This document shows positions 53,862-60,908 of a stretch of DNA of 64,000 nucleotides, piece by piece. Position 1 is the first letter of the stretch. Every line of letters begins with the position of its first letter. The stretch lies in assembly GCA_028685295.1 (NCBI GenBank), contig JAQUEL010000002.1, forward strand, positions 1 through 64,000, given 5' to 3'. Made by a program: the position numbers and the translations under genes. The notes under the pieces are model-generated. The model ran no database searches. It saw nothing but the letters and a program-made list of their open reading frames with translations, and was not told where the DNA came from. This DNA comes from a bacterium. Its GTDB lineage: Bacteria > UBP13 > UBA5359.

Positions 53862-54650
53862 TCAATACATCTGCTGCCCGCCTGTAACGTTGATAGCCTG
53901 TCCTGTAATATATGAGGCTTCATCCGAAACTAGAAAAACCACCACATTGGCCACGTCCTGCAGGTCACAGGAGCGCCCTAACGGTACCTTCTCCACATAT
54001 TTGGCTCTTACTTGCTCTGGCGGAATACCCAGCTTTTTAGCGTATTCCTTGTCCAATCTATCCCAAAGAGGCGTTTCAAAGACATTTCCCGGGCAGACAG
54101 CGTTAACCGTTATTCCGAACGGCGCCAGATCAAGGGCTGCGCTCTGTGTCATACCAATGATGCCGAATTTCGAGGTGCTGTAAGCCGCCAGCCAAAGCCC
54201 ACCCTTCTTGCCCGATTTGGAACTCATATTGATGATGCGGCCACTCTTTTGCTCAATCATAATCCTGGCTGCTTCACGAGTGCAAAGCATCGTGCCTCTG
54301 AGATTTACGGACATAGAGAGATCCCAGTCCTTGAGCTCCATATCGAATATTGGCTTGCTATGCAGAATACCGGCATTATTGACCAGGATATCCAGACGAC
54401 CGAATTTATCTATAACAGCCTTGAAGGCATCTGCTACCTGCGCTTCATCAGAAATATCCACTCCCAGAGCCAGCGAACGCCTCCCTCCAGCCTCTATCTC
54501 CTCTGTCACAGCCTGCGCATTATGATAATTAAGATCAGCTACAGCTACATGACAACCCTCCTCAGCCAGGCGAAGGGCTAATCCTCTGCCTATGCCCTGT
54601 CCTGCCCCAGTCGCCAAAGCGATTTTATTTTCCAATCTGTTGCAACACAT
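53862..54650 (-). CDS. Short-chain dehydrogenase/reductase (sorbitol- or acetoin-type)
   Basis: The 262-residue SDR has the NAD(P) site ATGAGQGIGRGLA, ILVNNAGI, and the catalytic Ser-Tyr-Lys set in INMSSKSGKKGG...YSTSK. The ending INVTGGQQMY resembles sorbitol-6-phosphate 2-dehydrogenase and acetoin/diacetyl reductases. It follows the E2 gene by 113 bases, so a role in acetoin or polyol metabolism beside the dehydrogenase complex is plausible. GGAGGCAG precedes the ATG. Confidence 0.85.
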   Translation of the reverse strand: MCCNRLENKIALATGAGQGIGRGLALRLAEEGCHVAVADLNYHNAQAVTEEIEAGGRRSLALGVDISDEAQVADAFKAVIDKFGRLDILVNNAGILHSKPIFDMELKDWDLSMSVNLRGTMLCTREAARIMIEQKSGRIINMSSKSGKKGGLWLAAYSTSKFGIIGMTQSAALDLAPFGITVNAVCPGNVFETPLWDRLDKEYAKKLGIPPEQVRAKYVEKVPLGRSCDLQDVANVVVFLVSDEASYITGQAINVTGGQQMY

Positions 54651-54688
54651 TTTACTTCTGCCTCCTTATTCCAGCCAAAATCTGAAGC

Positions 54689-54735
54689 CTGAAGTAGTTC
54701 ACGCTCAGACAGTCTACTGGAGTGTTCTACTTCAG
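54689..54735. repeat. Inverted repeat between the E2 and SDR genes
   Basis: CTGAAGTAG (54689-54697) and CTACTTCAG (54727-54735) are perfect 9-bp inverted repeats with a 29-base loop. It lies in the 113-base gap after the E2 gene. No T-run follows on the minus strand; it may be a processing hairpin or regulator site. Confidence 0.4.
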
Positions 54736-54763
54736 ACTATCCGCTAAATTACCTGCCCGAACA

Positions 54764-56083
54764 TTAGACCAGCATCAACTCCGGTTGCTCCAGCAGAGAT
54801 TTGATCCGTTGCAGGAAACGAGCAGCATCAGCCCCATCCATAACCCGATGATCGAAGACCATGCTCAAATACATCATGGAGCGCGAAACGATCTGACCAT
54901 CGACCACTGCCGGCTTCTCCTTGATAGCACCGACTCCCAGGATTCCGGTCTGGGGCGGATTGATGATGGGCGTAAAGGCCTCCACACCAAAAGCACCGAG
55001 ATTGGTTACAGTAAAGGTGCCGCCGTTCATCTCGGCTGCACCGAGCTTGCCCTGCCGGGCTTTCTCTACCAACCCCTTGATGGAAGCCGATATGGCTGCC
55101 AGACCCAGTGCATCAGCCTCTCTGATAACCGGAACAACCAGGCCCTGTTCCAGAGCTACGGCCACCCCCAGATTGACATCTTTGTGCAGTGTTATTTCCT
55201 CCCCGTCAAAGGTGGAATTAATCAACGACATTTCCGATAGCGCCAGAGCTGTGGCCTTGGCGATAATATCGGTGAATGTCAGACGCACACCAGCGGCCTT
55301 TTCCACCACGGGCAATAGCCGTCCTCTCATAGCTACTGCAGCCGTCATATCCACTTCGCTGATCAGAGTAACCTGCACAGCGGTATGAGCACTCTGCGAT
55401 AACCTGTCGGCAATGATCTTCCTCATACCGGCCAGCTTAATGACCTCTCCCACAGCGGATGCCGATACTGCCGCCGGGATATCCCGGCTGTAAATCTTGC
55501 CTCCGGGCCCGCTTCCGATTATACCGGACAAGTCCGTGCCTTCGACAGCGGCCATCCTGGCAGCCAGGGGAGTAACCGAAGGTTTTTCCAACAGATAGGC
55601 TTTCACATCCCTCTCTACTATTCTTCCACCCGGACCACTGCCTCTGCCGGCTAATACTTCTACGGATACTCCGCGATCATTGGCCAGCCTTCTGGCCCGT
55701 GGCGATATCTTTATCCGCGCTTCTTCCGGCACCACCGTCTCCACGTCTTCCGGCAATGTTACAGGGGTTTGCTCTTTCAGCGTTTTCTTCGGCCCCGCCG
55801 TTTCCTGAGCCTTGCTGCCGGTGTTTAATTCCGGAAGCTTCTCTCCGGCTTCACCGATAACGGCTATAGGTTCATAAACCGGCACGGTAGTTCCCTCTGA
55901 AGCTACTATCTTTAGTATGACGCCGGAAGCAACAGCCACAACTTCCATATTAGCTTTATCTGTTTCTACTTCTACAATAGGATCGCCCCTCTTGACTGTA
56001 TCACCCTCTTTGACCATCCATCTGGCTATAGTGCCTTCATCCATAGTCTCAGCCAGCAAGGGCATTATCATAATATGAGCCAT
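54764..56083 (-). CDS. 2-oxoacid (pyruvate/acetoin) dehydrogenase E2, dihydrolipoamide acyltransferase
   Basis: The 439-residue protein has an N-terminal lipoyl domain with lipoyl-Lys43 in VETDKANMEV, then two peripheral subunit-binding domains in a row: KISPRARRLANDRGVSVEVL with GSGPGGRIVERDV (about 125-165), and VTPLAARMAAVEGTDLSGII with GSGPGGKIYSRDI (about 172-207). The acyltransferase core follows with the active-site FDHRVMDG (His412, Asp416). Two E3-binding domains are unusual; one is the norm. GAGGAGG precedes the ATG. It belongs with the E1 genes upstream. Confidence 0.92.
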   Translation of the reverse strand: MAHIMIMPLLAETMDEGTIARWMVKEGDTVKRGDPIVEVETDKANMEVVAVASGVILKIVASEGTTVPVYEPIAVIGEAGEKLPELNTGSKAQETAGPKKTLKEQTPVTLPEDVETVVPEEARIKISPRARRLANDRGVSVEVLAGRGSGPGGRIVERDVKAYLLEKPSVTPLAARMAAVEGTDLSGIIGSGPGGKIYSRDIPAAVSASAVGEVIKLAGMRKIIADRLSQSAHTAVQVTLISEVDMTAAVAMRGRLLPVVEKAAGVRLTFTDIIAKATALALSEMSLINSTFDGEEITLHKDVNLGVAVALEQGLVVPVIREADALGLAAISASIKGLVEKARQGKLGAAEMNGGTFTVTNLGAFGVEAFTPIINPPQTGILGVGAIKEKPAVVDGQIVSRSMMYLSMVFDHRVMDGADAARFLQRIKSLLEQPELMLV

Positions 56084-56098
56084 TATTCAGCGTCCTCC

Positions 56099-57070
56099 TC
56101 AGATTATTTCTTTTACAGCCCCGATTATATCGCTGATCTGAGGCACAGCGGCCTCTTCCAGAACAGGACTGCAGGGCATGGGACAGTTCTTGCCGGACAA
56201 CCGCTTCACGGGAGCATCCAGGTAATCAAAGGCCTCTTCCATAATACGGGTGGCTATCTCAGCCCCAGGGCCGCCGCGTTCCACCGATTCATGAACTACA
56301 ATAACCCGCCCGGTCTTTTTGACGGAGCTGCAAATGCTCTCCATGTCCAGCGGCACCAGGCTGCGAGGATCTATAACCTCCACCTCGATGCCCTCAACGG
56401 CCAATTCTTCGGCTGCCTTGAGAGCCCTCTGCACCATAGTGGAGATAGCAATTACGGTTACATCTCCACCCGAACGCTTGACATCAGCCTGCCCCAGCGG
56501 AATCAAATACTCTTCTTTCGGCACCTGGCCTTTCATCTTATACGACATCTTATGTTCAATGAAAATAACCGGGTTATCATCTCTGATGCAAGTCTTAAGA
56601 AGACCCTTGGCATCATACGGATTTGAAGGCATGACTACGTAAAGCCCCGGCACATGCATAAACCAGGCCTCCAGGCACTGAGAATGTTGAGCAGCAAAGG
56701 AACGTCCGCTACCGCAACTGGTGCGTATCACCAGCGGCACCCTGGCCTTGCCGCCGAACATATAACGGACCTTGGCTGCCTGGTTGGCAATCTGATCCAT
56801 GGCAATACCAGTAAAATCGATATACATTATTTCCGCTATGGGGCGCATGCCCGTCAGCGCAGCACCTACTCCGGCACCCACAATAGCTGCCTCTGAGATG
56901 GCTGTATCTCTGATGCGCTCCGGCCCGAACTCATTAAAAAGGCCTCTGCTGGCGCCGTAAGCACCACCGTAGAGCCCTACATCCTCGCCCATCAGGAAAA
57001 CCCTCTCATCGCGAAGCATCTCTTCGCGCATAGCCTCAATCAAAGCCTGTTGAAAAGTTATCTCTCTCAT
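56099..57070 (-). CDS. 2-oxoacid dehydrogenase E1 beta subunit
   Basis: The 323-residue subunit shows MGEDVGLYGGAYGASRGL near residue 27, FGPERIRDTAISEAAIVGAG, and IDPRSLVPLDMESI in the C-terminal domain. With E1 alpha it decarboxylates pyruvate or cleaves acetoin using thiamine diphosphate; the family cannot separate these substrates by motif alone. AAAGGAGC precedes the ATG. It lies 99 bases after E1 alpha and 15 before E2. Confidence 0.93.
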   Translation of the reverse strand: MREITFQQALIEAMREEMLRDERVFLMGEDVGLYGGAYGASRGLFNEFGPERIRDTAISEAAIVGAGVGAALTGMRPIAEIMYIDFTGIAMDQIANQAAKVRYMFGGKARVPLVIRTSCGSGRSFAAQHSQCLEAWFMHVPGLYVVMPSNPYDAKGLLKTCIRDDNPVIFIEHKMSYKMKGQVPKEEYLIPLGQADVKRSGGDVTVIAISTMVQRALKAAEELAVEGIEVEVIDPRSLVPLDMESICSSVKKTGRVIVVHESVERGGPGAEIATRIMEEAFDYLDAPVKRLSGKNCPMPCSPVLEEAAVPQISDIIGAVKEII

Positions 57071-57169
57071 AATCTAAAGCTCCTTTAATTTAACTTTAGC
57101 TCAACTGCTCAAGCATTAGAGAATTCAGCAATCATAATTCCGACCTCTATTGCGAGAGAGCAATTATCT

Positions 57170-58135
57170 TTAGTCTACATAAACGTCCTCAAGAAGTTCT
57201 GAAACGTCGGGGTACGGGCTCTCTTCGGCAAAACGGGCGGATGCCTCGATATACTCATAGGCTTCATTATTAATGCGCTCCGCCTCTTTTTCGGTTAGAA
57301 CATCCTTTTCCACCAGCTTTTTGCGAAAGCTGAGAATAGCATCTCTTGCCTGCCATTCCGCCTCTTCCTCCCGTGTACGATAGGCCCTGGGATCACTCTT
57401 GGAATGACCTTTATAACGATAAGTTTTACACTCTATCAGCGTAGGCCCGCTTCCCTTTCTAGCTTTATCCACTGCCTTCCTTACCGCTTCATATACAGCC
57501 AGAACATCCATACCGTCCACCACCTGACCGGGCATACCGTAGGAAGTAGCCCTGATGGCGATATCTGGCTGGGCTGCACAGGCCCTGGCAGCAGGAACGG
57601 ACATACCATAAAGGTTGTTTTCACAGATATAAACCACCGGCAGCTTCCAGACACCGCCCATGTTGAGCGATTCATGGAAAGATCCGGTGTTGCTGGCTCC
57701 GTCTCCAAAGAAGCAGAGAACAACCTGCTTGCTCTTTTTCATCTGAATAGACAGCCCTGCTCCGGTAGCTATAGGAATACCGCCGCCGACTATACCATTG
57801 GCTCCCAGGTTATTTGAACTGAGATCGGCAATATGCAACGATCCTCCTTTGCCCTTGCAATAACCGGTTTTCTTGCCCCACAGCTCAGCCATCATCAGCT
57901 TTGGATCTCCACCCTTGCCGACACAGTGTCCGTGCCCTCTGTGAGTGCTGGTAATATAATCATCGGGCTTGATAGCGGCGCAGGCTCCAATGGCCACCGC
58001 TTCCTCTCCTGCATAAAGGTGGGTGCCGCCTTTGATCTTACCCAGACCATAGAGTTCGTCCACCTTCTCTTCAAAGTAGCGTACCAGCAGCATTCTGCGG
58101 TACATCTCCACCATATCCTTTTTACTCAATGCCAC
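57170..58135 (-). CDS. 2-oxoacid dehydrogenase E1 alpha subunit
   Basis: The 321-residue subunit has the thiamine diphosphate motif FFGDGASNTGSFHESLNM and the phosphorylation-loop-like YRYKGHSKSDP. The start is GTG with GAGGGGGA before it. With a separate beta subunit and lipoyl E2 this is the alpha2beta2 type found in acetoin dehydrogenase and Gram-positive-type pyruvate dehydrogenase. It directly follows the SorC regulator, which probably controls it. Confidence 0.93.
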   Translation of the reverse strand: MALSKKDMVEMYRRMLLVRYFEEKVDELYGLGKIKGGTHLYAGEEAVAIGACAAIKPDDYITSTHRGHGHCVGKGGDPKLMMAELWGKKTGYCKGKGGSLHIADLSSNNLGANGIVGGGIPIATGAGLSIQMKKSKQVVLCFFGDGASNTGSFHESLNMGGVWKLPVVYICENNLYGMSVPAARACAAQPDIAIRATSYGMPGQVVDGMDVLAVYEAVRKAVDKARKGSGPTLIECKTYRYKGHSKSDPRAYRTREEEAEWQARDAILSFRKKLVEKDVLTEKEAERINNEAYEYIEASARFAEESPYPDVSELLEDVYVD

Positions 58136-58168
58136 TTGCTGTTCCCCCTCTAATTAGCTTTTTAGGCT

Positions 58169-59125
58169 CTAGGCTGACTTGGAGCTATGCTCCAACACTC
58201 TTTCGGCAGTCAGCTCATCTGTCACCAGAATATTGATGAATCCACCTCGCAAAGCACCGGTTATGGCCTCTATCTTATCAGCTCCTCCAGCCATCCCTAT
58301 CACCGTGTCGATATTACGCAGCGCCTGCGGCGATATACCTACCACCCTATCATGCAGCGATGTGCGACAAACCCGCCCTTCGATATCAAAGAAGCAGGAG
58401 CAGACATCGCCTACTGCATCGAAACAAGCCAGTTCCTTTCCTTCTTCATCAGAAAGATAACCGGTTTTCTTAAGAATGGAATCCGCCAGGCAGCCTATAC
58501 CTACAAGAGCCGTATCTATGCGATGAAAGTTATCAAATATTTCTGCCAGCCGCTTCTCCGCCAGCAAAGCATCGCGCACCTGGCTGCTGGAGACCACCAC
58601 CGGAGCCGGCAACGGATACCAGCGTCCTCCAAAGGCTTCGGCAATACGGCGAGCCAGTTCATTGGCATGATAATCTCCCTCCGCCTGGCCAACACCGCCC
58701 AGCATCTGAAAAACCGTTAGATCGGGGCATCTTCCATCCGGATGAAGGCAATTCACCATCTCCTGCAGTGTCGTCCCCCAGGATACACCCAGGATATTGC
58801 CGGCGCAAACATTCCTTTCCAGATATGCTGCAGCGGCCTCTCCAATAGCTCTCTTGGAATCACGGCCCCCGCCACAAAGAGCCACCACCGCTTCCTTCAG
58901 GTTGAACCTTCGGCAGAGCTCTTCCTCCAGCGCCGAAGTTTCGCCCAAAGGATTGATTATCCTAATCTGGACTATGCCTCTATCCTCAGCAGCCTTGAGC
59001 AATCGTGATATCTTGGGACGAGAAAGCCCTAATGCAGCCGCAATCTGCTGCTGCGTCAATTTCTCCTGATAATACATCTCAGATACCCTGACAAGCAGAC
59101 GCAATCCATTCTTTACAGCGGACAT
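58169..59125 (-). CDS. SorC-family sugar-binding transcriptional regulator
   Basis: From the ATG at 59125 (GGGAGGATGTTG before it) the protein has 318 residues. The N-terminal helix-turn-helix reads VSEMYYQEKLTQQQIAAALG and LSRPKISRLLKAAEDRGIV. The C-terminal domain (about 60-315) is the SorC sugar-phosphate-binding type: GVSWGTTLQEMV, VFQMLGGVGQ, ALVGIGCLADS and VIGMAGGADKIEAITGALRGG. It should respond to a sugar phosphate or polyol and regulate the adjacent dehydrogenase complex. A clear operator-like palindrome lies 24 bases upstream. Confidence 0.9.
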   Translation of the reverse strand: MSAVKNGLRLLVRVSEMYYQEKLTQQQIAAALGLSRPKISRLLKAAEDRGIVQIRIINPLGETSALEEELCRRFNLKEAVVALCGGGRDSKRAIGEAAAAYLERNVCAGNILGVSWGTTLQEMVNCLHPDGRCPDLTVFQMLGGVGQAEGDYHANELARRIAEAFGGRWYPLPAPVVVSSSQVRDALLAEKRLAEIFDNFHRIDTALVGIGCLADSILKKTGYLSDEEGKELACFDAVGDVCSCFFDIEGRVCRTSLHDRVVGISPQALRNIDTVIGMAGGADKIEAITGALRGGFINILVTDELTAERVLEHSSKSA

Positions 59126-59149
59126 CAACATCCTCCCGGCTCAGCGCTG

Positions 59150-59167
59150 TTTGCACAAATGTTCAAA
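59150..59167. promoter_or_regulatory. Probable SorC operator (18-bp near-perfect palindrome)
   Basis: TTTGCACAAATGTTCAAA has arms that match at 8 of 9 positions. A second half site, TTTGTTCA, lies 10 bases further upstream (about 59177-59184). Position just before the SorC gene fits autoregulation. Confidence 0.6.
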
Positions 59168-59350
59168 TATAGAAACTTTGTTCACTATTACTTCTTCTAC
59201 ACTGGAATAAAGATTCCTGCAAAAGAGAAGGAATGTATACCAAAACCGAATTTGTGTTTAGGCAATTATAAATTGTGGTAAAATAAATCAAGCATGCCGT
59301 TACTATCCCGGGTAACGGAAATACTATAAATAATTATGGAGGTGATCAGA

Positions 59351-60250
59351 GTGTTTGCTTGCAAAGCTAGAAAAACAATAATAGTAGTGGTCTGTCTATT
59401 TCTCATGATTCTAGCTATTGGTTCACTTGCCAGCGCAGAGGATTTTGCCTTTATGGTCATCGCTGATCCTCATATAGACGGAACGGCGGCACATGCCACC
59501 AGGCTCCAATCATGTATCAATTGGATAAATGCCAATAAAACAACCAAAAAGATCGAACTGGTATTCGTAGTAGGCGATATCGGATGGAGCGGTCGCCTAT
59601 CTGAGGCCAAGACTTTACTGGACGGGCTGACCGTGCCTTATATTCCTCTCATGGGGGATAACGAGTTCCAGGCGGGCTCCGAAGTGGAATTCAACAATGT
59701 GTTTTCCCCGCAATACGCATACCTGGCCGGTATTTTAACTAATTGGCAAAAAGCATCCGTGCCGGTTTGGAACCCACAAATAAGTGCGGAGAGTTATTTG
59801 CAAAACTTTTCCTTTGACCACCATGCCTGCCACTTCATTTGTGCCGATTTTGCCGCCAGATACACGGGGACCGAAACCGCAGAATTACACAATTTCACCG
59901 GCGGCACCTGGCCATGGTTCAAAAATGATGTAATTAATTGCCAAAAAACTAAAACCGAGAATATCGTATCTCTTTCGCATCACGGCATGTTTATCAACCC
60001 TTACCTTTTCAACAGCTCGCAGATGAGTACCATAACGGCTTTCACCGGTGGATATAAAAGTTATCTCCATGCCAACTACTCCGGTCATGTTCATCTTAAC
60101 TGGACACAAGGGGTTCCTCTGTTTTTCTCTCATTACACGGGCATAACGACGGACGCCACTTTCGAGGATGATAATACTATGCGGAGAGTAGCTGTTACGA
60201 TCGGTTCCCTTGCAGTTTCATATGCGCAAGAGCTTGTTGTCATTCCGTAA
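59351..60250 (+). CDS. Exported calcineurin-like metallophosphoesterase
   Basis: From the GTG at 59351 (TGGAGGTGATC before it) the protein has 299 residues, with a signal peptide ending near LASAED. Metal-site motifs follow in order: ADPHID (D-x-H), VVGDIG (GD), MGDNEF (in place of GNHD), SLSHHG, and GHVHLN (GHxH). It hydrolyses phosphoesters outside the cytoplasmic membrane; the substrate is unknown. It stands alone on the plus strand and ends in a strong hairpin. Confidence 0.82.
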   Translation: MFACKARKTIIVVVCLFLMILAIGSLASAEDFAFMVIADPHIDGTAAHATRLQSCINWINANKTTKKIELVFVVGDIGWSGRLSEAKTLLDGLTVPYIPLMGDNEFQAGSEVEFNNVFSPQYAYLAGILTNWQKASVPVWNPQISAESYLQNFSFDHHACHFICADFAARYTGTETAELHNFTGGTWPWFKNDVINCQKTKTENIVSLSHHGMFINPYLFNSSQMSTITAFTGGYKSYLHANYSGHVHLNWTQGVPLFFSHYTGITTDATFEDDNTMRRVAVTIGSLAVSYAQELVVIP

Positions 60251-60268
60251 AAATCGATATGGTGCCTT

Positions 60269-60303
60269 CCTGCTGCCGGGGCGCAACGCACCCCGGCAGC
60301 AGG
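60269..60303. terminator. Bidirectional terminator between the phosphoesterase and SepF-like genes
   Basis: CCTGCTGCCGGGG (60269-60281) pairs perfectly over 13 bp with 60291-60303 around a 9-base loop. It is followed by TCTTCTCATTCTT. It sits between convergent genes and can serve both. Confidence 0.7.
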
Positions 60304-60308
60304 TCTTC

Positions 60309-60572
60309 TCATTCTTCCGCTTTGCTGTGCCGGTCTCTTAAATCGGATACTCTTATTCTTTTGGGGGTGAAAAGATACATCATCCTATCCAGGCGCTCGA
60401 ATCCGCCTTCAAGGCCCAGGACTGCGCCACGGAGAAAATCGAATATTCTTATCGCGCTCTCTTCATCATAGGGCAGTCTGACAAAGACGGCTATGCCGTC
60501 CTTGAGGCAATCCGTAATGAGGCAGGCATCATCCATATTCTTCGGATCCTCCACAAGGAGTTCGGCCAACAT
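60309..60572 (-). CDS. sepF: SepF-like cell division protein, minimal form
   Basis: The product (87 residues from the ATG at 60572, or 89 from 60578) is close to the SepF core only: LVEDPKNMDDACLITDCLKD, IAVFVRLPYDEESAIRIFDF, LRGAVLGLEGGFERLDR and MYLFTPKRIRV. SepF anchors FtsZ to the membrane. The usual N-terminal membrane helix and linker are absent (family proteins are about 140-150 residues), so membrane binding is unlikely. GAGGGGGG precedes the start. It is isolated from other division genes and could be a paralogue. Confidence 0.78.
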   Translation of the reverse strand: MLAELLVEDPKNMDDACLITDCLKDGIAVFVRLPYDEESAIRIFDFLRGAVLGLEGGFERLDRMMYLFTPKRIRVSDLRDRHSKAEE

Positions 60573-60657
60573 AAACATTCCCCCCTCAGCTTACCGACAA
60601 ACGGTCATCTTTATTAAATTCATTTTACACAATATCCGCATCAGCTACAACAGGTGC

Positions 60658-60686
60658 TTGACACCGTTGCCGGCGGCAGGTAATAT
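60658..60686 (+). promoter_or_regulatory. Sigma-70 promoter of the ilvB leader transcript
   Basis: TTGACA (60658-60663) and TAATAT (60681-60686) are separated by exactly 17 bases. A start site near 60693 gives a leader of about 215 bases before ilvB. Confidence 0.8.
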
Positions 60687-60728
60687 ACGGTTAAAGTAAT
60701 TTATAATTTATTTGAGGTTCGATTTCTT

Positions 60729-60830
60729 ATGGACCGTTACACAAATAACATATATACCCTTCCGGTAACCCGCCTCGTAGTGGTAGAGCTGGGCGTAGTA
60801 GTACGCACTGCAAATACCAATGCGCCATAG
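60729..60830 (+). CDS. ilv leader peptide (attenuator peptide, 33 residues)
   Basis: The small frame reads MDRYTNNIYTLPVTRLVVVE followed by LGVVVRTANTNAP and TAG. It has eight Val-or-Leu-rich control codons in two runs (Val-Val-Val and Val-Val-Val) plus Leu, Ile and Thr codons, as in the E. coli ivbL peptide, which also ends in NAP. GAGGT lies 10 bases before the ATG. Ribosome stalling at the Val codons when charged tRNA-Val is low should free the antiterminator just downstream. Confidence 0.85.
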   Translation: MDRYTNNIYTLPVTRLVVVELGVVVRTANTNAP

Positions 60831-60896
60831 CGGGATAAACTGAAATCAAAACAGAGATCTTAAGCCCCGTCGGCGCTCCGACGGGGCTTATTTTTT
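60822..60896 (+). terminator. Transcription attenuator of ilvB-ilvN (antiterminator and intrinsic terminator)
   Basis: The terminator is a perfect 12-bp stem (AAGCCCCGTCGG at 60862-60873 with 60878-60889), a 4-base loop and six T (60891-60896). A competing antiterminator can form: GCGCC (60822-60826) and CGGG (60831-60834) pair with GGCGC (60872-60876) and CCCG (60866-60869). The 5' arm overlaps the leader peptide stop codon, so a ribosome that reaches the stop blocks the antiterminator and allows termination; a ribosome stalled at the upstream Val codons leaves it free. This is the classical ilv/leu attenuation logic. Confidence 0.85.
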
Positions 60897-60908
60897 GAGG
60901 TGATGATA

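Noticed and set aside
57071-57169. Gap between E1 alpha and E1 beta genes as a possible regulatory RNA
   Set aside because: No stable hairpin, promoter or conserved motif could be seen.
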